Positions 24,743 through 33,486 of a stretch of 41,915 nt of DNA are shown piece by piece (the first letter of the stretch is position 1; every line of letters starts with the position of its first letter). The translations under genes were made by a program, and so were the position numbers. Source of the DNA: Halobacteria archaeon (GTDB taxonomy: Bacteria > Pseudomonadota > Gammaproteobacteria > UBA9214); assembly GCA_013041945.1 (NCBI GenBank), contig JABDRC010000289.1, positions 1-41,915 of the forward strand, given 5' to 3'. The notes beneath the pieces were generated by a model. It saw only the letters and a list, made by a program, of their open reading frames with translations. It did no database searches and was not told the origin of the DNA.

Positions 24743-25509
24743 TTCATCCGACTGCGGTCATCGATGCCTCCGCGGAGCTGGCTGCGGATGTCGATATCGG
24801 CCCGTATTCCATTATCGGACCCGGCGTCACCATCGGTGCGCGTACCCGGGTAGGTCCGCATGTCGTCATCCTGGGACCGACGCAGATCGGTGAAGACAAC
24901 CGGATTCACCAGTTCGCTTCACTCGGCGACGCGCCCCAGGACAAGAAATACGCCGGCGAGCCGACCCGGCTGGAGATCGGCGACCGCAATATCATTCGTG
25001 AATTCGTCACTTTCAACCGCGGCACGGTGCAGGATGAGGGCCTGACGCGTATTGGTGACGACAACTGGATCATGGCGTACGTGCATATCGCACACGACTG
25101 CCGGGTCGGTAACCAGACCATCCTGGCCAACAATGCATCGATGGCCGGTCATGTTACGGTGGGGGATTACGCCATACTCGGCGGTTTTACCCTGGTCCAC
25201 CAGTTTTGCGTCATCGGTGCGCACTCATTGACCGCGTTCGGCAGCGGCATCAGCAAGGATGTCCCGCCCTATGTGACGGTCGGTGGCAGCCCGGCACGGG
25301 CATATGGCCTGAACATGGAAGGATTGCGTCGGCGCGGCTTCCCGGAGGGGGTGCGCAGGCAACTCAAGGATGCCTACCGCGTGCTTTACCGTGAAAACCT
25401 GTCCCTGCAGGATGCGCTTGCCAGGCTGAGGGAAACAGCGGGGGAGTGCGAGGAGGTCAGCTTGCTGGTGGATTTCCTGGAAACGCAGACGCGCGGCATC
25501 GTGCGCTAG
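24739..25509 (+). CDS. lpxA: UDP-N-acetylglucosamine O-acyltransferase
   Basis: First step of lipid A synthesis: transfers a 3-hydroxyacyl chain from ACP to UDP-GlcNAc. 256 residues from a TTG that overlaps the fabZ stop; a stop codon lies just upstream in frame, so no ATG is available. Left-handed beta-helix; catalytic His119 in HIAHDC (E. coli His125), QFASLGDAPQDKKYAGE, and a C-terminal helical domain (LNMEGLRRRGFPEGVRRQLK). Phe167 occupies the position of the E. coli Gly173 acyl-chain ruler, predicting a short chain such as C10. Followed by lpxB after 22 nt. Confidence 0.97.
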   Translation: MIHPTAVIDASAELAADVDIGPYSIIGPGVTIGARTRVGPHVVILGPTQIGEDNRIHQFASLGDAPQDKKYAGEPTRLEIGDRNIIREFVTFNRGTVQDEGLTRIGDDNWIMAYVHIAHDCRVGNQTILANNASMAGHVTVGDYAILGGFTLVHQFCVIGAHSLTAFGSGISKDVPPYVTVGGSPARAYGLNMEGLRRRGFPEGVRRQLKDAYRVLYRENLSLQDALARLRETAGECEEVSLLVDFLETQTRGIVR

Positions 25510-25531
25510 TGGAATCGGGAGGAGTTTCTGC

Positions 25532-26707
25532 ATGCCTGACGGACGGCACGCCCTGCGCATCGGTATCATTGCCGGTGAGTCGTCTGGCGATACTATTGCC
25601 GCCGACCTGATCGCCGCCATCCGTCAACGTGTGCCCGACGCGGTGTTTACCGGCATAGCCGGGCCGCGCATGCAGGCGGCCGGCTGCGTCAGCCTGGCGC
25701 CGATGGAGCAGCTCTCCGTGATGGGTCTCGCCGAGGTGCTGGGACACCTGCCGGGTCTGCTCGCGCTGCGCCGCCGGATGCGCCGGCATTTCATCGCGGA
25801 ACGTCCGGACATATTCATCGGTGTCGATGCACCGGATTTCAACCTTGGCCTGGAACGCAGGCTGAAGCAGGCGGGTATTCCGGTGCTGCACTACGTGAGC
25901 CCGTCAGTGTGGGCCTGGCGGCAATACCGGGTCCGCAAGATTGCCGCCAGCACGGATTGTATCCTGACACTGTTTCCGTTCGAGGAGCGTTTCTACCACG
26001 ACCACGACGTGCAGGCGCGTTTTGTCGGACATCCGCTGGCGGACCGTATTGCAGACACCGTGGACCGTCAACAGGCCCGCGACCACCTGCAGCTCGATCA
26101 TGCCGATAGTCTGGTTGCACTGTTGCCCGGCAGCCGGGTTGGCGAGGTGCGGCGCCTGGCGCCGGACTTTATCCGTGCCGCCGCCTGGTGTGCCGGGCAG
26201 CGGCCGGATCTGCGTTTCGTGGTGCCGCTGGCAACGCCGCGCTGCCGCCAGGCATTCGAGCAGGCGCTGGCGGATGTCGGCGCAGATCTCCCTTTGACCC
26301 TGCTCGACGGCCAGGGGCTGGAGGCCATGGCCGCCGCCGATGCCGTGCTGCTGGCATCCGGTACGGCCACGCTGGAGTGCCTGTTGTTGAAGCGGCCCAT
26401 GGCCGTTGCCTATCGCGTTGCGCCACTGACCTATCAACTGGCACGTCGCCTGGTCAGGACCGGGTATTTTGCGTTGCCCAACCTGCTGGCCGATCGACCG
26501 CTGGTGCGCGAATTCATCCAGCATGCGGTGACCGCGGAAAACCTCGGTCGGGAGTTGCTGGCGCTGCTGACGGACACCCGGCGGATCGCGGACATGATGG
26601 AACAATTCAACCGGATCCATGCAACACTGCGACGCGATGCCAGCCAGGTCGCAGCGGACACGGTGTTGCAGATGACCGGCCGGGGGGCGGCAGGCAATGG
26701 ACACTGA
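25532..26707 (+). CDS. lpxB: Lipid A disaccharide synthase
   Basis: Membrane-associated GT19 glycosyltransferase that joins lipid X to UDP-2,3-diacylglucosamine. 391 residues. RIGIIAGESSGDTIAADLI at the N-terminus, FTGIAGPRMQAAG, DAPDFNLGLERRLK, and HYVSPSVWAWRQYRVRKI are family hallmarks; the C-terminal nucleotide-binding half has VALLPGSRVGEV and LLASGTATLE. GGGAGGAG precedes the ATG. It overlaps rnhB by 11 nt. Confidence 0.98.
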   Translation: MPDGRHALRIGIIAGESSGDTIAADLIAAIRQRVPDAVFTGIAGPRMQAAGCVSLAPMEQLSVMGLAEVLGHLPGLLALRRRMRRHFIAERPDIFIGVDAPDFNLGLERRLKQAGIPVLHYVSPSVWAWRQYRVRKIAASTDCILTLFPFEERFYHDHDVQARFVGHPLADRIADTVDRQQARDHLQLDHADSLVALLPGSRVGEVRRLAPDFIRAAAWCAGQRPDLRFVVPLATPRCRQAFEQALADVGADLPLTLLDGQGLEAMAAADAVLLASGTATLECLLLKRPMAVAYRVAPLTYQLARRLVRTGYFALPNLLADRPLVREFIQHAVTAENLGRELLALLTDTRRIADMMEQFNRIHATLRRDASQVAADTVLQMTGRGAAGNGH

Positions 26708-27293
26708 CTTGCAGCTGCCGCCCGGGCGGCTGGCCGGTGTCGACGAGGCGGGGCGCGGACCACTGGCCGGTCCGGTGATCGCCGGCGCGGTCATCCTCGA
26801 TCCGGACCGGCCGATCGACGGTCTGAATGATTCCAAGCGACTGTCGGCCGCCAGGCGCGAGTGTCTGTACGAGGTGATCCGCCAGCAGGCACTGGCATGG
26901 TCGATCGGCCGCGCAGAGGTCGAGGAGATCGACCGCATCAATATCCTGCAGGCAACCCTGCTGGCCATGCAGCGTGCCGTGCAGGGGCTTGCGCCGGCGG
27001 CCGAGTACGTGCTGGTCGACGGCAATCGCAGCCCCGGTTTTGCCTGCCCGTCGCAGGCCGTGGTCAGGGGAGACAGCCGCGTGGCCGCGATCAGTGCCGC
27101 CTCGATCATGGCGAAGGTCACGCGCGATCGGGAAATGATCGAAATGGACCGCCAGTTCCCGGGTTATGGCCTCGCGCAGCACAAGGGGTACCCGAGCAAA
27201 TCGCATATCGAGGCGCTGGAGTCGCTCGGTGTGACACCGATTCACCGTCGTTCCTATGCGCCGGTCAGGCGTATCGTCGAGCGGGAAGGGTAG
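26697..27293 (+). CDS. rnhB: Ribonuclease HII
   Basis: Removes ribonucleotides misincorporated in DNA and RNA from RNA-DNA hybrids. 198 residues. Catalytic acidic residues are in GVDEAGRGPLAGPV, the conserved Asp of YVLVDGNRSPG and the Asp of KVTRDREM; the C-terminal GYPSKSHIEALESLGVTPIHR is typical of type 2 enzymes. Its ATG lies inside the end of lpxB, so it is translationally coupled. It is the last gene of the long plus-strand envelope block. Confidence 0.97.
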   Translation: MDTDLQLPPGRLAGVDEAGRGPLAGPVIAGAVILDPDRPIDGLNDSKRLSAARRECLYEVIRQQALAWSIGRAEVEEIDRINILQATLLAMQRAVQGLAPAAEYVLVDGNRSPGFACPSQAVVRGDSRVAAISAASIMAKVTRDREMIEMDRQFPGYGLAQHKGYPSKSHIEALESLGVTPIHRRSYAPVRRIVEREG

Positions 27294-27348
27294 CGGGGGC
27301 CGATAGTCCTGTTGTTACCCGGTCAGGCCGGATTCGCGACGAAGCTGA

Positions 27349-27365
27349 ACGGGATACTGTCCCGT
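27349..27365. other. Short perfect hairpin between convergent rnhB and GGDEF gene
   Basis: ACGGGA (27349-27354) pairs with TCCCGT (27360-27365) around TACTG. It lies in the 83-bp convergent gap and may help end transcription in both directions. No T-run follows on either strand, so it is not a standard terminator. Confidence 0.4.
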
Positions 27366-27376
27366 CAACCACCGTA

Positions 27377-28465
27377 TCAGGCGCAGGCGGATACCGGGTC
27401 CTGCGAGCGTTCGTAGCTGGTGACCCGGTTACGGCCGGATTGCTTGCTCTTGTAGAGCGCCATGTCCGCCTTGTCGACGACGTCCTCGACGTCTGACACA
27501 TTATTGGGAAAGCTGGCAATGCCGACACTGGCGGTTGTCGAGATACGCTTGCCATTGATGTTCAGCGAGGTGTCGGCAATCGCCGTGCGGATGCGCTCGG
27601 CCTTTGCGTGCGCCGCGCCGCTTGCGGCCTGGCTGAGCAGAATGATGAACTCGTCACCGCCATAGCGGGCCAGCACATCGGATGAGCGCACATGTGCCTT
27701 CAGTACCGTCGATACTATCTGTATGAGGCGGTTGCCGGCAGTGTGTCCGTAGTGGTCATTGATGGCCTTGAGGCCGTCCACATCCACCATGATGACTGTC
27801 AGCGATGTGCCGTAGCGGTTGACGCGCGCGATCTCCTTGTCGAACAGCGTATTGAATGCGCGCATGTTCAGTACGCCGGTCAGGTCATCCGTTTGCGACA
27901 GCCGCGCGATCTTGCGCTTCGCGGCCAGGATGTCGGATGCCAGCATGGAAGTGACATAGGCGACCAGCAGGAAGGGCGAGAAATTGGCCATCAGCAGGGT
28001 AAAGGTCCCGGGCGTGAAGATGTCCACCGAGTGCACCTTGAAACCCATCAGAAGATAGCAGCAGGCGATCAGGCCCACCTCCAGCAGCGTCATGACCTTG
28101 CCCAGCGTGATGGCACACGCGATGATTACCAGCAGGTACAGGTTGAGCAGCGGGCTTTCCGTGTAGCCGGTGTGCCACAGGATCGTGGTAATGAAGCCGA
28201 CCATGGTCCAGGTCTCCACGGCCAGCTTGAAGCGGGTCTCGCGCGCCTGGAAATTGAAGTAGCGAAAAACCAGCACGAACAGCGCATAGGCCACCATCGT
28301 GACCACGAGGGGATCGGTGTCGACGATTTCCCGGGTTGGAATGAAAAAGTACAGGATGACCAGTATCAGCAGTAACCACTGCAGTTCTGCCATGCTGCGG
28401 GAGAATCCTTTCAGTTCCTCAGCGTCATAATCGGTCGTTAATGTTTTAATGCATGGTTCCTGCAT
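27377..28465 (-). CDS. Membrane-bound diguanylate cyclase (GGDEF domain)
   Basis: Predicted to make the second messenger c-di-GMP from two GTP. From the Met at 28465 the product is 362 residues; further in-frame Mets at 28525 and 28540 would add 20-25 residues without clear ribosome sites. About six membrane helices fill the first half (LLLILVILYFFIPT to FLLVAYVTSML). A short linker leads to the GGDEF domain, starting DDLTGVLNMRAFN. The active-site GGDEF (about 269-273) is intact, and an inhibitory I-site RSSD stands five residues before it. The membrane part is an unassigned sensor of the MASE-like kind. It breaks the usual rnhB-dnaE adjacency. Confidence 0.93.
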   Translation of the reverse strand: MQEPCIKTLTTDYDAEELKGFSRSMAELQWLLLILVILYFFIPTREIVDTDPLVVTMVAYALFVLVFRYFNFQARETRFKLAVETWTMVGFITTILWHTGYTESPLLNLYLLVIIACAITLGKVMTLLEVGLIACCYLLMGFKVHSVDIFTPGTFTLLMANFSPFLLVAYVTSMLASDILAAKRKIARLSQTDDLTGVLNMRAFNTLFDKEIARVNRYGTSLTVIMVDVDGLKAINDHYGHTAGNRLIQIVSTVLKAHVRSSDVLARYGGDEFIILLSQAASGAAHAKAERIRTAIADTSLNINGKRISTTASVGIASFPNNVSDVEDVVDKADMALYKSKQSGRNRVTSYERSQDPVSACA

Positions 28466-28588
28466 GGCTGTTCCGATCGACTGAAAACTGTCTACAGAAA
28501 CCGTTATCGTCCGGGTATATTCCATGTTTAGCCATGGCACAGGCCGGCAGGCGCTTTACGGGGGAATTCCACTGGCCGATTGTCCTGA

Positions 28589-28606
28589 TTGTGAACTGCG
28601 TCACAA
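28589..28606. promoter_or_regulatory. CRP/Vfr-type binding palindrome
   Basis: TTGTGA, six bases, TCACAA: a perfect inverted repeat containing the consensus TGTGA-N6-TCACA of CRP-family regulators. It lies midway between the divergent GGDEF gene (start 28465) and dnaE (start 28727). Which gene it serves is unclear. A TATAAA at 28636-28641 would place it near -50 for dnaE, not a standard spacing. Confidence 0.6.
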
Positions 28607-28726
28607 AATACCGCCTGCCAGGATAAAAACGTATTTATAAACAATCTTGTACAGTTGATTCTTCGAGCATATCGGGAACCGGCCCCGGTGCTTGAAACCT
28701 GGCCGCTAAATCCGGACACTCTCAGC

Positions 28727-31700
28727 ATGCAACCCGCGTTTGTCCATCTGCACGTCCACACCGAATATTCACTGCTCAACGGTACGGTCCGTATCAAATC
28801 GCTGATCAGCAGCGTCGCCGGGGCCGGCATGCCGGCCGTTGCCGTGACCGATCAGTGCAACATGTTTTCCATGGTGAAGTTCTACCGCGCCGCCATGGCG
28901 GCGGGCGTCAAGCCGCTGGTGGGCGTGGACGTATGGGTTGCGGATCAGGAAGACGGCAATCCGCCAACCCGGCTGGTGTTGCTGTGCCGCAACCGGGCCG
29001 GTTATCTGAACCTGACGCGACTCGTAACGCGTGCCTATACGCAAGGCCAGCAACGCGGCGTCCCGGTGCTGCAGCGTGACTGGCTGGAGGGTTGCACCGA
29101 CGGACTGATTGCACTGTCCGGCGGGCGTGCCGGCAATGTGGGGCAGGCCCTGCTGGCCAGCAAGCCGGAACGGGCCGCCCGGCTGGTTGAGCAATGGCGG
29201 CAGCAATTCCCGGAAGCGTTCTACCTCGAGTTGCAGCGTACCGGGCGCGCCGGTGAGGAAGACTATATCCGCAAGGCCGTCGAGCTGGCCGCACAGCACG
29301 ACCTGCCGGTCGTGGCCACCAATGATGTGCACTTCATCAGGCCGCAGGACTTCGAGGCACACGAGGCACGCGTCTGCATCAACGAGGGGCGCACCCTGGA
29401 TGACCCGCGCCGCTCGCGTGAATTTTCCGAGCAACAGTACCTGCGCACTGCGGAGGAGATGCAGGACCTGTTTCGGGATATTCCCGAGGCTTTGGAAAAT
29501 ACCATCGAGATTGCACGACGCTGCAACCTGGAACTGGAACTGGGCAAGAATTATTTACCGGATTTCCCGGTGCCGGAGGGCACCGGTATCGATCAGTACT
29601 TCATCGCCCAGGCCGGGGCCGGTCTGGAGGAACGCCTGCAGCAGATCCTCGACCCGCAAGCAGACGATTACGAGACGCAGCGCAGGCAGTACCGCGACCG
29701 CCTGCAGCTCGAGATCGACGTCATTTTGCAGATGGGTTTTCCCGGCTATTTCCTGATCGTCGCCGACTTTATCAAGTGGTCCAAGGCCCATGACATCCCG
29801 GTCGGGCCCGGGCGCGGTTCCGGCGCCGGTTCCCTGGTCGCCTATGCGCTGACCATCACCGACCTCGATCCAATCAGATACGACCTGCTGTTCGAGCGCT
29901 TCCTGAATCCCGAGCGCGTCTCCATGCCCGATTTCGATATCGATTTCTGCATGGAGGGCCGCGATCGCGTCATCGACTACGTCGCGGAACATTACGGGCG
30001 GGACAAGGTATCGCAGATCATCACCTATGGCCCCATGGCGGCCAAGGCCGTGGTGCGCGATGTCGGTCGCGTGCTCGGCCATCCATACGGATTCGTCGAC
30101 CGCATCGCCAAGCTGATCCCGTTCGAGATCGGCATCACGCTGGACAAGGCGCTGGAACAGGAACCGGCGCTTGCCGGTCTGTATGACGAGGACGAGGATG
30201 TGCAGACGGTCATCGACCTGGCGCGTTCACTGGAAGGCATGGCGCGCAATGCCGGCAAGCATGCCGGCGGCGTGGTGATTGCACCGTCGCAGCTCACCGA
30301 CTTTACGCCGCTGTACTGTGAACAGGGCAGCGATGCCGTGGTCAGCCAGTTCGACAAGGATGACGTCGAGGCCGTCGGCCTGGTCAAGTTCGACTTCCTC
30401 GGCCTGCGCACGCTGACCATCATCGACCGGGCACTGAAGACCATCAACCGGCGGCGCGCAGCCGGCGGCGAGGCGCCGGTTGATATCAATGCATTGCCGC
30501 TGACCGACAAGGCAACCTTCGCCCTGCTGAAGGCCTCGACCACCACGGCGGTGTTTCAGCTGGAATCCACCGGCATGAAGGACCTGATCCGGCGGCTGCA
30601 GCCGGACAGCTTCGAGGATATCGTGGCGCTGGTCGCCCTGTTCCGGCCGGGTCCGCTGCAATCGGGCATGGTGGACGATTTCATTGCACGCAAGCATGGC
30701 GCACGCATCGAATACCCGCACCCGGAACTGGAATCGATCCTCAAGCCGACCTACGGCATCATCCTCTACCAGGAACAGGTGATGCAGATCGCGCAGGTGC
30801 TGGCCGGCTATACGCTGGGCGGTGCCGACCTGCTGCGCCGCGCCATGGGCAAGAAGAAACCGGAGGAGATGGCGAAACAGCGCACCGTGTTCATGACCGG
30901 CGCGCAACAGCGCGGGGTGGAAGACAAGGTCGCCAGCTACATCTTCGACCTGATGGAAAAATTCGCCGGCTACGGTTTCAACAAGAGTCACTCGGCTGCC
31001 TATGCGCTGATTTCCTACCAGACCGCCTGGCTCAAGACGCATTACCCGGCCGCCTTCATGGCAGCGGTGCTGTCGGCGGACATGGACAACACCGACAAGA
31101 TCGTGCACCTGATCGCCGAGTGCCGCGATATGAGGCTCAGCGTGGTGCCGCCGGACATCAACCAGTCCGACTATCCGTTCACGGTCGAAAACGACAGCAC
31201 CATTGTCTACGGTCTCGGTGCCATCAAGGGCGTCGGCCAGTCCGCCATCGAAAGCATCCTCGGCGCGCGTGCGGCAGACGGGTCGTTTGCCGACCTGTAC
31301 GATCTCTGCCAGCGCGTTGACCTGCGCAAGGTCAACCGTCGGGTGTTCGATGCGCTCATACGGGCCGGTGCGCTCGATACGCTCGGCGAGACCCGCGCCA
31401 CCCAGCAGGCCAACCTGGCGCAGGCGCTGAAACAGGCCGAGCAGCTCGGACGCGACCAGGATACCGGCCAGAACGACCTGTTCGGCGCGCCCGAGGTGGC
31501 AGTAACCCTGTCGACCAACCGCCAGATCCTGCCGGAATGGGAAGAGGAGCAGCGGCTGCAGGGCGAGATGGACGCCCTGGGGCTGTACCTGACCGGCCAT
31601 CCCATCCAGCGCTATAACGGCGAGCTGGCCAATATTGTCACTGGCCGTCTGGCCGAACTGGCGGAGATGAGCGCCGCCTTGCCGGCCGCGTCCGGCAGGC

Positions 31701-32233
31701 CGGGCCGGCCTGGCAGCAATGACAAGCCGGTGACCATCGCCGGGCTCGTGATGAGCATGCGCATCCGCAAGACGCAGCGCGGTGGCAAGATTGCCTTCCT
31801 GACCCTCGATGACCGCACCGCGCGGCTGGACGTGCGCGTCTTTCCGGAAGTCTACGAGAAGCACCAGGCCCTGCTGGGCAAGAACAAGGTGCTGGTGGTA
31901 CAGGGCGGACTGGGGGTCGATGACTATACCGGCGGCTACCAGGTGACGGCGCAGAGCATCTACGATATCAACCAGGCGCGTGAAATGTACGCCCGTCAGC
32001 TGGTCGTCGGTGTGGAATCGCAGCTGGCCGGCAACGGCTTTGTCGGGACGCTGGCGGATATCCTGGAACCGTTCCGCGAAGGACATACGCGGGTGTGCAT
32101 CGACTACCTTGGTGGCGAGGCCCGTGCGCGGGTCGCCCTGGGCGAGGCGTGGACCGTGCATCCCACCGATGAACTGCTGCATCGACTGCGCGACCTCGCC
32201 GGCAGGGACAGCGTGCGCGTGGAATACGGCTGA
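28727..32233 (+). CDS. dnaE: DNA polymerase III alpha subunit
   Basis: Replicative polymerase core subunit. I start at ATG 28727 (1168 residues, MQPAFVHLHVHTEYSLLNG); 24 further in-frame codons upstream lack family similarity. Domains in order: PHP domain (HLHVHTEYS); palm with the catalytic pair Asp402/Asp404 (MPDFDID, matching E. coli 401/403) and the GPGRGSGAGSLVAYAL motif; fingers and thumb; the helix-hairpin-helix region (VYGLGAIKGVGQSAIE); an internal clamp-binding motif QNDLFG; and an OB fold (VTIAGLVMSMRIRK). No key residue is missing. accA follows after 143 bp. Confidence 0.98.
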   Translation: MQPAFVHLHVHTEYSLLNGTVRIKSLISSVAGAGMPAVAVTDQCNMFSMVKFYRAAMAAGVKPLVGVDVWVADQEDGNPPTRLVLLCRNRAGYLNLTRLVTRAYTQGQQRGVPVLQRDWLEGCTDGLIALSGGRAGNVGQALLASKPERAARLVEQWRQQFPEAFYLELQRTGRAGEEDYIRKAVELAAQHDLPVVATNDVHFIRPQDFEAHEARVCINEGRTLDDPRRSREFSEQQYLRTAEEMQDLFRDIPEALENTIEIARRCNLELELGKNYLPDFPVPEGTGIDQYFIAQAGAGLEERLQQILDPQADDYETQRRQYRDRLQLEIDVILQMGFPGYFLIVADFIKWSKAHDIPVGPGRGSGAGSLVAYALTITDLDPIRYDLLFERFLNPERVSMPDFDIDFCMEGRDRVIDYVAEHYGRDKVSQIITYGPMAAKAVVRDVGRVLGHPYGFVDRIAKLIPFEIGITLDKALEQEPALAGLYDEDEDVQTVIDLARSLEGMARNAGKHAGGVVIAPSQLTDFTPLYCEQGSDAVVSQFDKDDVEAVGLVKFDFLGLRTLTIIDRALKTINRRRAAGGEAPVDINALPLTDKATFALLKASTTTAVFQLESTGMKDLIRRLQPDSFEDIVALVALFRPGPLQSGMVDDFIARKHGARIEYPHPELESILKPTYGIILYQEQVMQIAQVLAGYTLGGADLLRRAMGKKKPEEMAKQRTVFMTGAQQRGVEDKVASYIFDLMEKFAGYGFNKSHSAAYALISYQTAWLKTHYPAAFMAAVLSADMDNTDKIVHLIAECRDMRLSVVPPDINQSDYPFTVENDSTIVYGLGAIKGVGQSAIESILGARAADGSFADLYDLCQRVDLRKVNRRVFDALIRAGALDTLGETRATQQANLAQALKQAEQLGRDQDTGQNDLFGAPEVAVTLSTNRQILPEWEEEQRLQGEMDALGLYLTGHPIQRYNGELANIVTGRLAELAEMSAALPAASGRPGRPGSNDKPVTIAGLVMSMRIRKTQRGGKIAFLTLDDRTARLDVRVFPEVYEKHQALLGKNKVLVVQGGLGVDDYTGGYQVTAQSIYDINQAREMYARQLVVGVESQLAGNGFVGTLADILEPFREGHTRVCIDYLGGEARARVALGEAWTVHPTDELLHRLRDLAGRDSVRVEYG

Positions 32234-32264
32234 CAACCCGGCCTGAAACGTAACGCCATATATC

Positions 32265-32279
32265 GCGGACGCGGTCCGC
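32265..32279 (+). other. Short perfect hairpin after dnaE
   Basis: GCGGAC (32265-32270) and GTCCGC (32274-32279) form a perfect 6-bp stem with a 3-nt loop in the 143-bp dnaE-accA gap. It is followed by TCCTGC, not a T-run, so its role as a terminator is doubtful. Confidence 0.4.
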
Positions 32280-32376
32280 TCCTGCAACGTCATATCCATG
32301 CGGCGGTTGGGAATTTTACCGGACCCCGCGGAAACGGTACCATAAGCAATAGTTTGAATCATTTACCGGATACCTG

Positions 32377-33336
32377 ATGAATCTCAACTTTCTGGAATTC
32401 GAGCAGCCTATCGCCGAGCTCGAGGCGAAAATCGACGAACTGCGCTACGTCAGCGATGATGCGGACGTCAACATCAGCGAGGAAATCGACAAGCTCAAGG
32501 CCAAGAGCCGCGAGTTGACCGAGTCGATCTTTTCCAACCTGTCGTCCTGGCAGATTTCCCAGCTGGCACGCCATCCGCAGCGCCCCTACTCGATGGACTA
32601 CATCATTCGCCTGTTCGACGGCTTCGAGGAACTGCACGGTGACCGCCACTATGCCGATGATCATGCCATCATCGGCGGCATCGCGCGCCTGGATGACACA
32701 CCCGTCATGATCATTGGCCAGCAGAAGGGGCGCGACACCAAGGAGAAACTGCAGCGGAATTTCGGCATGCCCCGCCCGGAGGGTTACCGCAAGGCACTGC
32801 GTCTGATGGAGATGGCGGAACGCTTCGGTCTGCCCGTATTGACGTTCATCGACACCCCGGGTGCCTATCCCGGTATCGGTGCGGAAGAGCGCGGGCAGAG
32901 CGAGGCCATCGCGCGCAACCTGCTGGTAATGGCCCGCCTGCGTACACCGGTGATTTGCACGGTCATCGGCGAGGGCGGCTCCGGCGGCGCCCTGGCGATC
33001 GGTGTGGGGGATATCACACTGATGCTGCAGTACAGCACGTACTCGGTCATTTCACCGGAGGGCTGTGCCTCTATCCTGTGGAAGAGTGCCGACAAGGCGT
33101 CCGACGCCGCCGAGGCGCTCGGCATCACCTCCGGCCGGCTGCATCAGCTCGGCCTGGTCGACGGCATCATCGAGGAACCACTGGGCGGCGCCCACCGGGA
33201 CGTCGATGCCACCGCGGCGAACATCAGGCAGGTGCTGGTCGACAAGCTGGCCGGCCTGCGCGAACAGTCGCTGGACGATCTGGTCAGTGCCCGCTACCAG
33301 CGCCTGATGGCCTATGGCGAGTTCACCGAGAAATGA
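32377..33336 (+). CDS. accA: Acetyl-CoA carboxylase carboxyltransferase subunit alpha
   Basis: With AccD forms the carboxyltransferase that moves CO2 from biotin to acetyl-CoA, giving malonyl-CoA for fatty acid synthesis. 319 residues, matching E. coli. The N-terminus LNFLEFEQPIAELEAKIDEL is coiled-coil-like. The crotonase-fold core shows RHPQRPYSMDYI, GQQKGRDTKEKLQRNFG, FIDTPGAYPGIGAEERGQ and the oxyanion-hole segment GEGGSGGALAIGVGD. accD is elsewhere. Ahead of tilS, as in Pseudomonas and many relatives. Confidence 0.98.
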   Translation: MNLNFLEFEQPIAELEAKIDELRYVSDDADVNISEEIDKLKAKSRELTESIFSNLSSWQISQLARHPQRPYSMDYIIRLFDGFEELHGDRHYADDHAIIGGIARLDDTPVMIIGQQKGRDTKEKLQRNFGMPRPEGYRKALRLMEMAERFGLPVLTFIDTPGAYPGIGAEERGQSEAIARNLLVMARLRTPVICTVIGEGGSGGALAIGVGDITLMLQYSTYSVISPEGCASILWKSADKASDAAEALGITSGRLHQLGLVDGIIEEPLGGAHRDVDATAANIRQVLVDKLAGLREQSLDDLVSARYQRLMAYGEFTEK

Positions 33337-33422
33337 GGCGGCCCGGGCCCATGACTTTGTTGACGTATGCATAGGTGCGGCCGGTAACAGCGAACACCCG
33401 GCACCGGCATACAATCAGTGCC

Positions 33423-33461
33423 TGCAGGCCTGTCGCCGCGAAGGCGGGGAGTGCGCCTGCA
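33423..33461 (+). other. Hairpin upstream of tilS
   Basis: TGCAGGC (33423-33429) pairs with GCCTGCA (33455-33461), and an inner CGCC/GGCG pair flanks the loop. A short T-run (ATTTT) comes a few bases later. It could be a weak terminator for accA or a leader structure for tilS. If tilS began at the upstream GTG (33418) this hairpin would be coding, which I consider less likely. Confidence 0.4.
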
Positions 33462-33486
33462 GCAAATTTTACGCAGTAAGCAGATC

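Noticed and set aside
30227..32362. Minus-strand open frame of 711 codons opposite dnaE
   Set aside because: Opposite a fully conserved dnaE, low-complexity His/Gln/Arg/Val composition and no recognisable motif; shadow frame caused by GC skew at codon positions.
33418..33486. Extended N-terminus of TilS from GTG 33418
   Set aside because: The extra 23 residues precede the usual TilS start, are Arg-rich and coincide with a hairpin; GTG 33487 gives a normal-length protein. Not fully excluded.
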